NCBI GenBank assembly: GCA_020725025.1
Contig: DYFV01000014.1
Location: 1-64,000, forward strand
DNA from: Azoarcus sp.
GTDB taxonomy: Bacteria > Pseudomonadota > Gammaproteobacteria > Burkholderiales > Rhodocyclaceae
Reading direction: 5' to 3'
DNA length: 64,000 nt
Shown here: one piece after another, positions 43,748 to 51,458 of the stretch
Position numbering within the stretch: position 1 is the stretch's first letter
Layout of the letters: each line of letters begins with the position of its first letter
The notes under the pieces: generated by a model
Seen by the model: the letters and a program-made list of their open reading frames with translations, nothing else
Told to the model about the DNA's origin: nothing
Databases searched by the model: none
Translations under genes and position numbers: made by a program

Positions 43748-44413
43748 TCACGCGGCCTTGCCCGGGGCGTCCGGCTGCATCGCCGGCGCCGCGCGGCGGA
43801 AGGCGTCGAGTTCCGCGCAGGCCGCGTCGATCGCGACGATGGTGGGCCAGGGCGTCAGGTCCACCTCGAAGCGGCGGGCGCTCTCCACCTGGGGCACCAG
43901 ATACACGTCGGCCAGCGTCGGCGCGTCGCCGAAGCAGAAGCGGCCGCGCCGCGGATCGGATGCGAGGAGCGCCTCCAGCGCATCGAAGCCCGCCGAGATC
44001 CAGGTGGCGCACCAGACCTCCACCGCCGCCTCGTCGCAGCCGAGCTGCTTCCTCAGGTATTCGAGGATGCGGCGGTTGTTCACCGGGTGGATGTCGCAGC
44101 CGACGATCGCCGCCAGGGCGCGCACCCGCGCCCGGTCGTCCGGGTCGGTGGGCAGGAGGGGCGGGGTGGGGTGGCGCTCCTCCAGCCACTCGATGATGGC
44201 CGGCGACTGGATCAGGGTGAGGTCGCCGTCGGCGAGCGCCGGCACCAGCGCCTGGGGATTCAACGTCCGGAAGGCGGCACCGAGATGCTCCTCGGTGCGC
44301 AGGTTCACCGCCACGTATTCGTAGGCGATGCCCTTCAGGTTGAGCGCGATGCGCAGGCGGTGCGAGGTGCCGCTGCGGAAGAAGTTGTAGAGCTTCATGG
44401 TCGCCGCGCTCAT
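43748..44413 (-). CDS. nagL: Maleylpyruvate/maleylacetoacetate isomerase (GST zeta family)
   Basis: A 221-aa zeta-class glutathione transferase. The N-terminal motif SGTSHRLRIALNLKGIAYE contains the zeta active-site Ser pair; SPAIIEWLEERHP and DIHPVNNRRILEYL are typical of MaiA/NagL. Its start overlaps the stop of the hydroxylase gene (TGATG). The neighbouring genes for gentisate dioxygenase and fumarylpyruvate hydrolase make maleylpyruvate the likely substrate, isomerised to fumarylpyruvate with glutathione. A downstream in-frame Met five codons later is an alternative start. Confidence 0.88.
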   Translation of the reverse strand: MSAATMKLYNFFRSGTSHRLRIALNLKGIAYEYVAVNLRTEEHLGAAFRTLNPQALVPALADGDLTLIQSPAIIEWLEERHPTPPLLPTDPDDRARVRALAAIVGCDIHPVNNRRILEYLRKQLGCDEAAVEVWCATWISAGFDALEALLASDPRRGRFCFGDAPTLADVYLVPQVESARRFEVDLTPWPTIVAIDAACAELDAFRRAAPAMQPDAPGKAA

Positions 44414-45606
44414 CACGGCCTCGCCAGGCAGTTGTCGGCGTTCCAGCCGTAGAGCCATTCCATCGCGTCGTAGAAGCGCTCGGGGCTGCGGCCCTTCCAC
44501 AGGTCGTTGCGCACCAGGCGCTCGACGCCCTTGGCGTGGTAGATGCGGCCCATCTCGCGGCTGGAGAGCACGATGCGCGCGGTGCGCGCGATGCGCGAGC
44601 GCTGGTAGAGGTCGAAGGCCTTGGCGAAGTCGTTGCCGTGCACCCGCAGGGCTTCGCCCAGGGTCACTGCGTCCTCCAGTGCCATGCAGGCGCCCTGGGC
44701 CATGTACTGGGTGGTGGGGTGGGCGGCGTCGCCCAAAAGCGTGGCGCGGCCGAAGGTCCAGTCGGCGATCGGTTCACGGTCGGCGGTGGCCCAGCGCTTC
44801 CAGCTCTTGGGCAGGTCGATGAGCTGCCGCGCCTTGGGGCAGATGCCCTGGAAGTAGCTCTGCACCTCCTCGGGGCTGCCCTCGGTGACGCCCCATTCCT
44901 CCTTCTCTCGGCTGTGGAAGGTCACCACCACGTTGTATTGCTCGCCGCCGCGCAGGGGGTAGTGCACCAGATGGCAGTTGGGCCCGACCCAGATGCTGGC
45001 CGCGTTCCACTGCAGGTTCTGCGGGAAATCCTGCTTGTCGATCACGGCGCGATAGACCACGTGGCCGGTGACCCGCGGAGGGTCGTTCACATACTGGGCG
45101 CGCACCACCGAGCGCACGCCGTCGGCGCCGATCAGCGCCTGGCCGCGGAAGGCCCTGCCGTTCTGATCGAAGACCGTGACGCTCGCGTCGTCCTGCTCGA
45201 TGCGCTCGACCCGCGTCGAGGTGAAGAACGCCACCCGGCCGGTCTCCTGGGCGCCCTCCAGCAGCGACAGGTGCACGTCCACCCGGTGGATCACCGCGTA
45301 GGGATTGCGGAATCGCTTGCGGAAGGCCTCGCCGGTGGGGATGCGGCCGACCAGCGTCTCGTCGAGCGCGTCGTGCATCACCATCTCGTCGGTGTAGACC
45401 GCGCGGCCGCGCGCCTTCTCGCCCACGCCCAGGGCGTCGAAGGCGTGGAAGGCGTTGGGGCCGAGCTGGATGCCGGCGCCGATCTCGCCGATCTCGGCGG
45501 CCTGCTCCAGCACCTGCACCTCGAAGCCCTGGCGCACCAGGGCGAGCGCCGCGGCGAGGCCGCCGATGCCGCCGCCGGCCACCAGCACGGGAAGCTGTTC
45601 GTTCAT
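44413..45606 (-). CDS. nagX: 3-Hydroxybenzoate 6-hydroxylase-like FAD monooxygenase
   Basis: A 397-aa class A flavoprotein monooxygenase. FAD/NADH motifs: VAGGGIGGLAAALALVRQG (GxGxxG), the DG motif in LIGADGVRSVVRAQ and the GD motif in ATLLGDAAHPTTQYMAQGACMALEDA. It closely follows the pattern of 3-hydroxybenzoate 6-hydroxylases and salicylate hydroxylase relatives. The product would be gentisate, used by the dioxygenase encoded two genes upstream. I chose ATG at 45606 because GGAGGAGAGGG lies just before it; an earlier ATG overlaps that ribosome binding site. Salicylate as an alternative substrate is not excluded. Confidence 0.87.
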   Translation of the reverse strand: MNEQLPVLVAGGGIGGLAAALALVRQGFEVQVLEQAAEIGEIGAGIQLGPNAFHAFDALGVGEKARGRAVYTDEMVMHDALDETLVGRIPTGEAFRKRFRNPYAVIHRVDVHLSLLEGAQETGRVAFFTSTRVERIEQDDASVTVFDQNGRAFRGQALIGADGVRSVVRAQYVNDPPRVTGHVVYRAVIDKQDFPQNLQWNAASIWVGPNCHLVHYPLRGGEQYNVVVTFHSREKEEWGVTEGSPEEVQSYFQGICPKARQLIDLPKSWKRWATADREPIADWTFGRATLLGDAAHPTTQYMAQGACMALEDAVTLGEALRVHGNDFAKAFDLYQRSRIARTARIVLSSREMGRIYHAKGVERLVRNDLWKGRSPERFYDAMEWLYGWNADNCLARP

Positions 45607-45631
45607 GTCCCTCTCCTCCAATGGAATGGTC

Positions 45632-46336
45632 TTATTCGGGCTTGCCGATGGTGAGCGCGACTTCGCCCACCCCGTCGATGCGCCCGGTGATGCGGTCGCC
45701 CGGCGTGACCGCCCCCACGCCTTCGGGGGTGCCGGTGTAGATCAGGTCGCCCGGCTGCAGGTGATAGAACTGGGACAGGTCGGCGATGATCTCGGGGATG
45801 TTCCAGATCAGCATGGAGAGGTCGGAGGACTGCTTCGTCTCGCCGTTCACCGCCAGGCTGATGGCCCCCTCGGCGAGCACCGCGTTAGACGGGACGATCT
45901 CGCTGCACACCGCCGACTGCTCGAAGTCCTTGCCGAGATCCCACGGCCGGCCCTTGTCCCGGGCGACGAGCTGCAGGTCGCGGCGGGTCATGTCCAGGCC
46001 CGCGGCGTAGCCGTAGATGAGGCTGGGCGCGTCCCCTTCGCTCACCCGGAAGCCCGGCTTGCCGATGGCGACCACCAGCTCCATCTCGTAGTGGTAGTTC
46101 TCCGTGCCTGGGGGGTAGGCCACGGTGGCGCCCGATTCGACCAGGGTCGAGACCGACTTGGTGAAGTAGAAGGGGCGGGCGGCGGCCTTGTCGACGGGGG
46201 CGCCCATTTCCACCGCGTGGGCGTGGTAGTTGCGGCCGACGCAGAAGATGCGGGCGACCGGCAGGCGGGCATCGCTGCCGCGCACCGGCAGGGAGTACAC
46301 CGGCGGCGGGGTCCAGAGGTAGTTGGCTTGCGTCAT
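45632..46336 (-). CDS. nagK: Fumarylpyruvate hydrolase (FAH family)
   Basis: A 234-aa fumarylacetoacetate-hydrolase-family protein. Motifs: IFCVGRNYHAHAVEMG, YHYEMELVVAIGK (metal-binding Glu residues), GYAAGLDMTRRDLQ, GKDFEQSA and the C-terminal IYTGTPEGVG. The small size without the N-terminal FAH domain fits bacterial fumarylpyruvate hydrolases. It would split fumarylpyruvate to fumarate and pyruvate, the last step of the gentisate route. It lies between the dioxygenase and hydroxylase genes, with 26- and 25-bp gaps. Confidence 0.9.
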   Translation of the reverse strand: MTQANYLWTPPPVYSLPVRGSDARLPVARIFCVGRNYHAHAVEMGAPVDKAAARPFYFTKSVSTLVESGATVAYPPGTENYHYEMELVVAIGKPGFRVSEGDAPSLIYGYAAGLDMTRRDLQLVARDKGRPWDLGKDFEQSAVCSEIVPSNAVLAEGAISLAVNGETKQSSDLSMLIWNIPEIIADLSQFYHLQPGDLIYTGTPEGVGAVTPGDRITGRIDGVGEVALTIGKPE

Positions 46337-46362
46337 TTGGGCTTCTCTCATTGGCTGGGTGA

Positions 46363-47400
46363 TCAGGCGCGGACTTCGTGGAGTCCGAGCTTCTTGTGCA
46401 GCGGCGCCTCGTCGGCGACGAAGACGAAGGCCGGTGTGTCGGCGGAGCGGTTCGCGAGGCTCACGGGGGTGTAGCCCGGGGCGCAGCAGGTGTCGGCCTC
46501 GGCGAGGCTGAAGGGGGTCTCGCCGATACGGGCGTCGACCCCGCCCTCGATCAGGTGGAAGACCGCCGCCGGCGAGCGGGCGGGGAGCGTCAGCGTCTCG
46601 CCCGGGCGCAGCATCAGCGCGGAGAAGCCGAGGATGTTCTGGCACTCGGCGCCGGTTTCGGGATTCACGTAGGCGACCTGCACCGCCTCGCCGGTCGGCG
46701 TGACCTCCGACAGCGCGAGGAGCGCCGCACGCACCTCGACCCAGGGGTAGCGCAGCATCGGGTAGCGGGGGCTTGCCCGGGTGAAGACGGGGGAGGGCAC
46801 CACGCCGCCGCGCAGGTAGGCGCGCTCGCTCGCCTCGCGGGCGGTGAAATCGGGCGTGCCCTCGATGACGTAGGACGCCTCCATGTAGTACACCAGCGGC
46901 AGGTCCAGCACGTCGAGCCACACCACCGGGTCCGTGCCGTCGTGGCCGTGCTCGTGCCACAGGCCGGTCGGGGTGAGGATGAGGTCGCCGCGGCGCATCG
47001 GGCACTTCTCGCCGTCCACCGTGGTGTAGGCGCCTTCGCCTTCCACGATCATGCGTACCGCGTTGGGCGTGTGGCGGTGGGCGGGCGCGATCTCGCCCGG
47101 CAGCAGGAGCTGCATGCCCAGGTAGATGGCGCTGGAGGCCTGCATCTTCTCCAGGCCGTGGCCGGGGTTGGCGAGCACCAGCACGCGTCGCTCCGCCTTC
47201 TCGATCGGGGTGAGCTCGCCCGCTTTCATCAGCAGCGGACGCAGCGCCTCGTAGGACCAGGCGGCGGGGCGGGTGCGGGGGCCGGGCTTGCCCGGCGGGA
47301 GCACCGCGCGCAGGCTGGGCCACAGGGGCACCAGGTTCTGGGCGGTGAGCGCCGAGACGTAGTCGGCGGGGAGATCCTCGAGGCGACCGAGTTCCAACAT
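46363..47400 (-). CDS. nagI: Gentisate 1,2-dioxygenase
   Basis: A 345-aa bicupin dioxygenase of normal length. The first cupin carries the iron ligands in PAHRHTPNAVRMIVEGEG and in LTPTGLWHEHGHDG. The second cupin (about 245-340) has RPGETLTLPARSPAAVFHLIEGG, where few metal ligands remain, as is typical. It opens the aromatic ring of gentisate to maleylpyruvate. It is the promoter-proximal gene of a minus-strand run that continues through hydrolase, hydroxylase, isomerase and TRAP genes. It is divergent from a LysR gene. Confidence 0.92.
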   Translation of the reverse strand: MLELGRLEDLPADYVSALTAQNLVPLWPSLRAVLPPGKPGPRTRPAAWSYEALRPLLMKAGELTPIEKAERRVLVLANPGHGLEKMQASSAIYLGMQLLLPGEIAPAHRHTPNAVRMIVEGEGAYTTVDGEKCPMRRGDLILTPTGLWHEHGHDGTDPVVWLDVLDLPLVYYMEASYVIEGTPDFTAREASERAYLRGGVVPSPVFTRASPRYPMLRYPWVEVRAALLALSEVTPTGEAVQVAYVNPETGAECQNILGFSALMLRPGETLTLPARSPAAVFHLIEGGVDARIGETPFSLAEADTCCAPGYTPVSLANRSADTPAFVFVADEAPLHKKLGLHEVRA

Positions 47401-47437
47401 CTGCTATGCTCCTCCAGCGTCATACCGCCTGCATAAC

Positions 47438-47455
47438 ATCTTTCTAATGAAAGAT
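47438..47455. promoter_or_regulatory. Inverted repeat ATCTTTC-N4-GAAAGAT
   Basis: Perfect 7-bp arms with a TAAT centre, 38 bp upstream of the gentisate dioxygenase ATG in the divergent promoter region. It stands out in the locally AT-rich stretch and could be the operator or activator site for the gentisate operon. Confidence 0.5.
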
Positions 47456-47547
47456 TGATCCAGATCAGGGCGGGCGGTCGTTTGTTGTGGTGGAGAAACT
47501 GTATCGACCGGTCGACATTCGGTCCATGCAATGGTATCAATCCGCTC

Positions 47548-47564
47548 TATTCGATAATCGAATA
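47548..47564. promoter_or_regulatory. Perfect 17-bp palindrome, putative LysR operator
   Basis: TATTCGAT-A-ATCGAATA, arms 47548-47555 and 47557-47564, nine bases before the LysR ATG at 47574. It contains the ATTC-N7-GAAT form of an LTTR box. Position over the regulator's own translation start region suggests autorepression. Confidence 0.65.
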
Positions 47565-47573
47565 AAGCTCCGG

Positions 47574-48476
47574 ATGAACGCCCTCGACCCGCGCCTGCTC
47601 GCCGTCTTCGACGCGATCCACACGACCGGCAGCGTGACCCGTGCCGCCGAGAGCCTTGGCCTCGGCCAGCCCGCGGTGAGCATCGCGCTCGCGAAGCTGC
47701 GCGAGCACTTCGACGACCCGCTCTTCGTGCGCACCGCCGGTGGCATGGTGCCGACCCCCTTCGGGCAGGAGCTGGTGCGCGCGGTGCGCGAGGCGCTCGA
47801 TGCCCTCGAGCGCGTCACCTGCCATCGCACGGGCTTCGACCCTGTCAGCTCCGACCGCAGCTTCCGCGTGTGCATGACCGATATCAGCCAACTGGTGCTG
47901 CTGCCGGGCTTGTGGAGCCATCTGCGGGTGGCGGCGCCGGGCATCCGCATCGAAGTCGAGCCGCTCTCGCCGGACACGCCGAAGATGCTGGAGTCGGGCG
48001 AGGCGGACCTCGCGCTCGGGTTCATGCCGCAGCTCGAAGCCGGCTTCTACCAGCAGGCGCTCTTCCGCCAGGACTACGTGTGCATGGTGAGCGCGGGTCA
48101 CCCTCGGATCGGCGACACGATCACACTCGCCCAGTTCGAAGCCGAGGACCACGCGGTGGTGACGAGCTCGGGCACCGGCCACCTCATCGTCGACCGCGAG
48201 CTGGCCCGCCTGGGCATCACCCGGCGGGTGACGGTGCGCATCCCCAACTTCGTGGGCGTAGCCTTCGTCGTGGAGCAGACCGACCTCGTCGTCACCATCC
48301 CGCGCCGGCTGGGCGAGGTGCTGGAAGGGCGCGGCCGCTTCCGCATCCTGCCCATGCCCTTCGAGCTGCCCGACTACGCGGTGAAGCAGCACTGGCACGA
48401 GCGCTATCACCACGACCCGGGCAATCGCTGGCTGCGCGGGGTGATCTCGGAGCTGCTGTCGGAGTCGGGCCGCTGA
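47574..48476 (+). CDS. LysR-family regulator of the gentisate operon (putative)
   Basis: A 300-aa LysR regulator starting MNALDPRLLAVFDAIHTTGSVTRAAESLGLGQPAV, the HTH form of the NagR/NahR/DntR-like group. The effector domain contains FRVCMTDISQLVLLPGLW and EVEPLSPDTPKMLESGEADLALGFMP, typical of regulators of nitroaromatic, salicylate and gentisate genes. ATG at 47574 was chosen because an upstream in-frame extension covers the AT-rich palindrome. Divergent orientation to the dioxygenase gene makes that operon the likely target, with salicylate, 3-hydroxybenzoate or gentisate as possible inducer. Confidence 0.88.
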   Translation: MNALDPRLLAVFDAIHTTGSVTRAAESLGLGQPAVSIALAKLREHFDDPLFVRTAGGMVPTPFGQELVRAVREALDALERVTCHRTGFDPVSSDRSFRVCMTDISQLVLLPGLWSHLRVAAPGIRIEVEPLSPDTPKMLESGEADLALGFMPQLEAGFYQQALFRQDYVCMVSAGHPRIGDTITLAQFEAEDHAVVTSSGTGHLIVDRELARLGITRRVTVRIPNFVGVAFVVEQTDLVVTIPRRLGEVLEGRGRFRILPMPFELPDYAVKQHWHERYHHDPGNRWLRGVISELLSESGR

Positions 48477-48582
48477 CGCGCGGCGCTTGCATCGCGCGGC
48501 CGTCGTGCGCATAATGCGCGCCTCGCATCGATTCCCGGCCGCTAGCGACAGGCTGCAGACGGGGAAGCACGGTGCGAGGTAG

Positions 48583-48610
48583 TTGACGCAAGATCGGTTT
48601 CTGCTAGAAT
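48583..48610 (+). promoter_or_regulatory. Sigma-70 promoter of the tRNA-Arg gene
   Basis: TTGACG (48583-48588), 16-bp spacer, TAGAAT (48605-48610). The predicted start of transcription is near 48617, ten bases before the mature tRNA 5' end. It is the best sigma-70 match in the window. Confidence 0.8.
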
Positions 48611-48626
48611 GCCGCTTCTTTGCAAC

Positions 48627-48703
48627 GCGCCCGTAGCTCAGTTGGATAGAGTACCTGGCTACGAACCAGGGGGTCGTGGGTTCGAATCCTGCCGGGCGCG
48701 CCA
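48627..48703 (+). tRNA. tRNA-Arg (anticodon ACG)
   Basis: A 77-nt cloverleaf with an encoded CCA end. Acceptor arms GCGCCCG (48627-48633) and CGGGCGC (48693-48699), D-arm with AGTTGGAT, anticodon stem CCTGG/CCAGG enclosing CTACGAA, and T-arm GTGGGTTCGAATCC. The ACG anticodon (read as ICG) decodes CGU, CGC and CGA arginine codons. Confidence 0.97.
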
Positions 48704-48718
48704 TAGATTCAAGCATTT

Positions 48719-48745
48719 AGGCCAGTCGAAAGACTGGCCTTTTTG
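48719..48745 (+). terminator. Rho-independent terminator after tRNA-Arg
   Basis: A 9-bp stem AGGCCAGTC (48719-48727) / GACTGGCCT (48732-48740) with a GAAA tetraloop and a following T-run (48740-48744), starting 16 bp after the tRNA CCA. Confidence 0.95.
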
Positions 48746-48844
48746 CTTTTGGGGTCCCAGGTGGCGTTTTGGCAGTCCCTCGCCGACCTCTTGGGCGAGG
48801 CCACCTCCGCGGCCGGCAGCGCCCCGTCCGATCGTCAGGCCGGT

Positions 48845-49759
48845 TTACGGACTTCGGTCCGGATCGACGTGAGACGAAAACACGACGCTACGCGCGGCAT
48901 CGAGAACGGCGCGAACTCCGGAATGCCGGATGCGCCGCTCGGTGCTGATCAGCCAGAAGGCCTGGCGCACCTCTTCGACTCGCCCGACCTCGCGCACGCC
49001 ATAGCGCCCGGCGATCTCAGCCGAGAGGATGGCGGGGGCCGGGAAGTAGCCTTCGCCGGTTTGGGCGAAAGCCTTCATCAGGGCGCTGTCGTCGAATTCC
49101 CCCACGACCTGCGGAGACAGGCGCGCTTCCCCCAGCCAGCGCTCGATCTCGCCGCGTACCGCTGCACTCGGGCCGGGAAGCAGTAGCGGCGCGCCGTTCA
49201 GACACCCGGGAAAGTCTCCCCCTCCCTCCGCCAGGGCCGGCGCGGCGAGGAAGGCGATCGCGCTCTCGCCCAGCTTGTGGCTGTGACCGCGCACGGACAA
49301 CCCCGCAGGCATGGGTCGGTCCGCCAGCACCATGTCCAGCCGGTGCAGGGCCAGCTCCCCGAGCAGCCAGTCGATCGGAGCCTCGCGGCAGACGAGACGC
49401 ACCCGCTCGGGTAGCCGCTTCAGGGACGCGAGCAGCCGCAGCGTCAGCGACTTGGGCACGACCTCCGAAATGCCGACGCGCACGGCAGGCAGCGCGGGGC
49501 CCGCGTGCGTACGCAACGAGGAGAGCATCTCGTCGCCGAGGGCGAACATCTCGTCGGCATAAGAAAGCGCGACCCGTCCGGCTTCCGTCAGCTCTAGACC
49601 ACGCCCCGCCGGACGAAGCAGCGGAGTGCCCACCTCGTCTTCGAACAGCTTGATCTGGGCGCTGACGGTCTGCGGCGTGAGATGCAACTGCTTGGCCGCA
49701 CCGGCCACGCTGCCTGCATGGGCCACGGCCCAGAAATAGCGCAAGTGTTTGAGGTTCAA
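48845..49759 (-). CDS. nhaR: NhaR-type LysR-family regulator divergent from the sbtA operon
   Basis: A LysR regulator of the NhaR group: NLKHLRYFWAVAHAGSVAGAA at the N-terminus, and LHRLDMVLADRPMPAG and VVGEFDDSALMKAFAQTGEGYF in the effector domain. I place the start at TTG 49759, directly before the NLKHLRYFW family start (304 aa). An in-frame ATG at 49819 would add 20 residues encoded by an AT-rich stretch that looks like promoter. E. coli NhaR responds to Na+. This one is divergent from an operon with the Na+/bicarbonate symporter SbtA, which I infer to be its target. Confidence 0.82.
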   Translation of the reverse strand: MNLKHLRYFWAVAHAGSVAGAAKQLHLTPQTVSAQIKLFEDEVGTPLLRPAGRGLELTEAGRVALSYADEMFALGDEMLSSLRTHAGPALPAVRVGISEVVPKSLTLRLLASLKRLPERVRLVCREAPIDWLLGELALHRLDMVLADRPMPAGLSVRGHSHKLGESAIAFLAAPALAEGGGDFPGCLNGAPLLLPGPSAAVRGEIERWLGEARLSPQVVGEFDDSALMKAFAQTGEGYFPAPAILSAEIAGRYGVREVGRVEEVRQAFWLISTERRIRHSGVRAVLDAARSVVFSSHVDPDRSP

Positions 49760-49920
49760 GACTGAGGATTCGTAAAAAATTGCGAGTACGTCAATATTAA
49801 TCGACTTTATGTGATTCATGCGGGCCGTCAGAATGCGGCCGGGCTCGCCCCGGGAGCAGAAAAGCGTCCGGCGGTCGCGCATCCGTGTCCATGAACTCGA
49901 GCTGGAGGAGGTGCCGGCGC

Positions 49921-49959
49921 ATGAAAACCCGTATCCGAGAGGAGGCCTGCAAGTGTTGA
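49921..49959 (+). CDS. Putative 12-aa leader peptide upstream of the sbtA operon
   Basis: A 12-codon frame MKTRIREEACKC with a GGAGGAGGTG ribosome binding site at 49904-49913. Its TGA (49957-49959) overlaps an ATG (49959-49961) of the next gene as TGATG, and a GTG start of the same gene lies at 49953. The strong ribosome binding site and the overlapping stop/start suggest that it is translated and couples to the downstream gene. The content (two Cys and three Arg/Lys in the last residues) gives no obvious attenuation code. No homologue is known to me. Confidence 0.5.
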   Translation: MKTRIREEACKC

Positions 49960-50507
49960 TGGAGGACAGGAGCATCGTTGCGCTCGTGCGCAGCCCCGCC
50001 GATCTGGAGCGCGCCTGCCAGGAGCTTGCCGGCCTCCTGTCGGCCTTTCGCCGGCGAGGTGGATCGGCCGCCATGACTGGATGCCTGCTCGGCATATGGA
50101 TGGATGAACGAGGGGGGGTCGAGCTGCCCCCGGTGCTGGAGTTGGGCGAGTCGGCAGAGGCGACCCGGCCCGCCCGCATCGTGGAGGCAACCGGCGTGAG
50201 CGGCATCTGGATGATGTATTTCCTGGAGGCGCCGCCGCGCACGGTGTCGCGCACCGACCTGCTCGGAGCGCTGGTGCGCGCCTCGGTGCGCGGAGGGGGC
50301 GATCCGGCGCTTTGTCACTTCATTCCGGTGTTCGCCCGCGACAGGCAGTCGGGTAGCGTGCAGGACGAAATGCAACGCCTCGAGCGCTGCCATCCCGGTC
50401 TGCTGCTGGCGCCGCTCCATCAGGATCCCCACACCGGGGTGCTGGACTGGCCGCCCGAATCGCGCTTGCTGTCCGTGTCCTCTCCTCAGCGAGCATCACT
50501 GCACTGA
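49953..50507 (+). CDS. Unknown protein, first main gene of the sbtA operon
   Basis: A protein of about 184 aa that I do not recognise. GTG at 49953 has GGAGG seven bases upstream; ATG at 49959 is the alternative, coupled to the leader peptide stop. It appears soluble with segments SIVALVRSPADLERACQELA, MTGCLLGIWMDERGG and VSGIWMMYFLEAPPRTV. No signal peptide or metal-binding signature is evident. Its stop is five bases before the sbtA GTG, so it is tightly linked to bicarbonate transport and may regulate or assist it. It does not resemble known carbonic anhydrases. Confidence 0.6.
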   Translation: MLMEDRSIVALVRSPADLERACQELAGLLSAFRRRGGSAAMTGCLLGIWMDERGGVELPPVLELGESAEATRPARIVEATGVSGIWMMYFLEAPPRTVSRTDLLGALVRASVRGGGDPALCHFIPVFARDRQSGSVQDEMQRLERCHPGLLLAPLHQDPHTGVLDWPPESRLLSVSSPQRASLH

Positions 50508-50512
50508 CCGCC

Positions 50513-51454
50513 GTGGATCCGATCATTCTCTTCTTTCTGCTCGGCCTGACGGCTGGGCTGCTGCGTTCGGAGCTGCGTCTTCCCGCGGCGGTGTACGACC
50601 TGGTGAGCATGCTGCTGCTGCTGGCGATCGGCATGAAGGGCGGCGTCGAGCTCGCCAAGCAGTCCTTCGGCGAACTGTTGCCGCAGATGCTCGCAGTCAT
50701 GGCCATGGGCCTGCTGCTGCCCCTCATCGCCTTTCCGGTGTTGCGCTACGCGGGCCGCTTCAAGCGGGCCGATGCCGCTTCCATCGCCGCGCACTACGGG
50801 TCGGTGAGCGTCGCCACCTACGCCGTGGCGGCGGCCTGGTTTGCCAGCCGGCAGATCGAGTTCGAGGCGCACATGCCCTTGCTGCTGGCGGTTCTGGAGA
50901 TCCCGGCGATTCTGGTCGGCATCGTGCTCGCCCGCGGCCTCTCGCGCGAGATCCGACTCGACACGGTGGCCCACGAGGTCTTTCTCGGCAAGGGCATCGT
51001 GCTGCTGATCGGGGGGCTGCTGATCGGCTGGGCCTCGGGACCGGAGGGCATCGTGCCGCTCGAGCCCCTGTTCTTCGACCTGTTCAAGGGAATACTCGCC
51101 TTGTTCCTGCTGGAGATGGGGCTGATCACGGCGACCCACTTCGGCAGCCTGAGACGCTACGGCGTGTTCCTGGTGCTTTTCGGCATCGGCATGCCCCTGT
51201 TCTCGTCGCTGGTGGGTACGGCGCTCGGCTGCATCCTGGGGCTCTCGGTCGGCGGAACGGCGATGCTTGCCACGCTGGCGGCGAGTGCCTCCTACATCGC
51301 GGTGCCCGCCGCCATGCGCATCTCGGTCCCCGAGGCCAACCCGGCGCTGTCCCTGGCGGCATCCCTCGGCGTAACCTTTCCGTTCAACGTCCTGGCAGGC
51401 ATCCCGCTCTATCACGCGCTTGCGGCGAGGGCCCATGTGCTAATCGGAGGTTGA
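50513..51454 (+). CDS. sbtA: Sodium-dependent bicarbonate transporter SbtA
   Basis: A 313-aa inner-membrane protein with about ten helices, GTG start at 50513. It begins DPIILFFLLGLTAGLLRSELRLP and continues YDLVSMLLLLAIGMKGGVEL, the SbtA family N-terminus; AHYGSVSVATYAVA and LLEMGLITATHFGSL are further family motifs with small polar residues in broken helices. SbtA imports bicarbonate with Na+ and is best known in cyanobacteria. Four bases after its stop a PII-like gene starts, the arrangement of sbtA-sbtB. The role in a heterotroph may be anaplerotic CO2 supply; this is inference. Confidence 0.9.
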   Translation: MDPIILFFLLGLTAGLLRSELRLPAAVYDLVSMLLLLAIGMKGGVELAKQSFGELLPQMLAVMAMGLLLPLIAFPVLRYAGRFKRADAASIAAHYGSVSVATYAVAAAWFASRQIEFEAHMPLLLAVLEIPAILVGIVLARGLSREIRLDTVAHEVFLGKGIVLLIGGLLIGWASGPEGIVPLEPLFFDLFKGILALFLLEMGLITATHFGSLRRYGVFLVLFGIGMPLFSSLVGTALGCILGLSVGGTAMLATLAASASYIAVPAAMRISVPEANPALSLAASLGVTFPFNVLAGIPLYHALAARAHVLIGG

Positions 51455-51458
51455 CGCG

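Noticed and set aside
43748-44500. Longer isomerase start at 44500
   Set aside because: The extra 29 residues are encoded within the hydroxylase 3' end and lack GST similarity. The TGATG overlap start at 44413 fits the family.
47401-47573. Start of the gentisate LysR gene upstream at 47487
   Set aside because: The extra 29 codons lie across the AT-rich palindrome and have no LysR similarity. The family start MNALDPRLL is at 47574.
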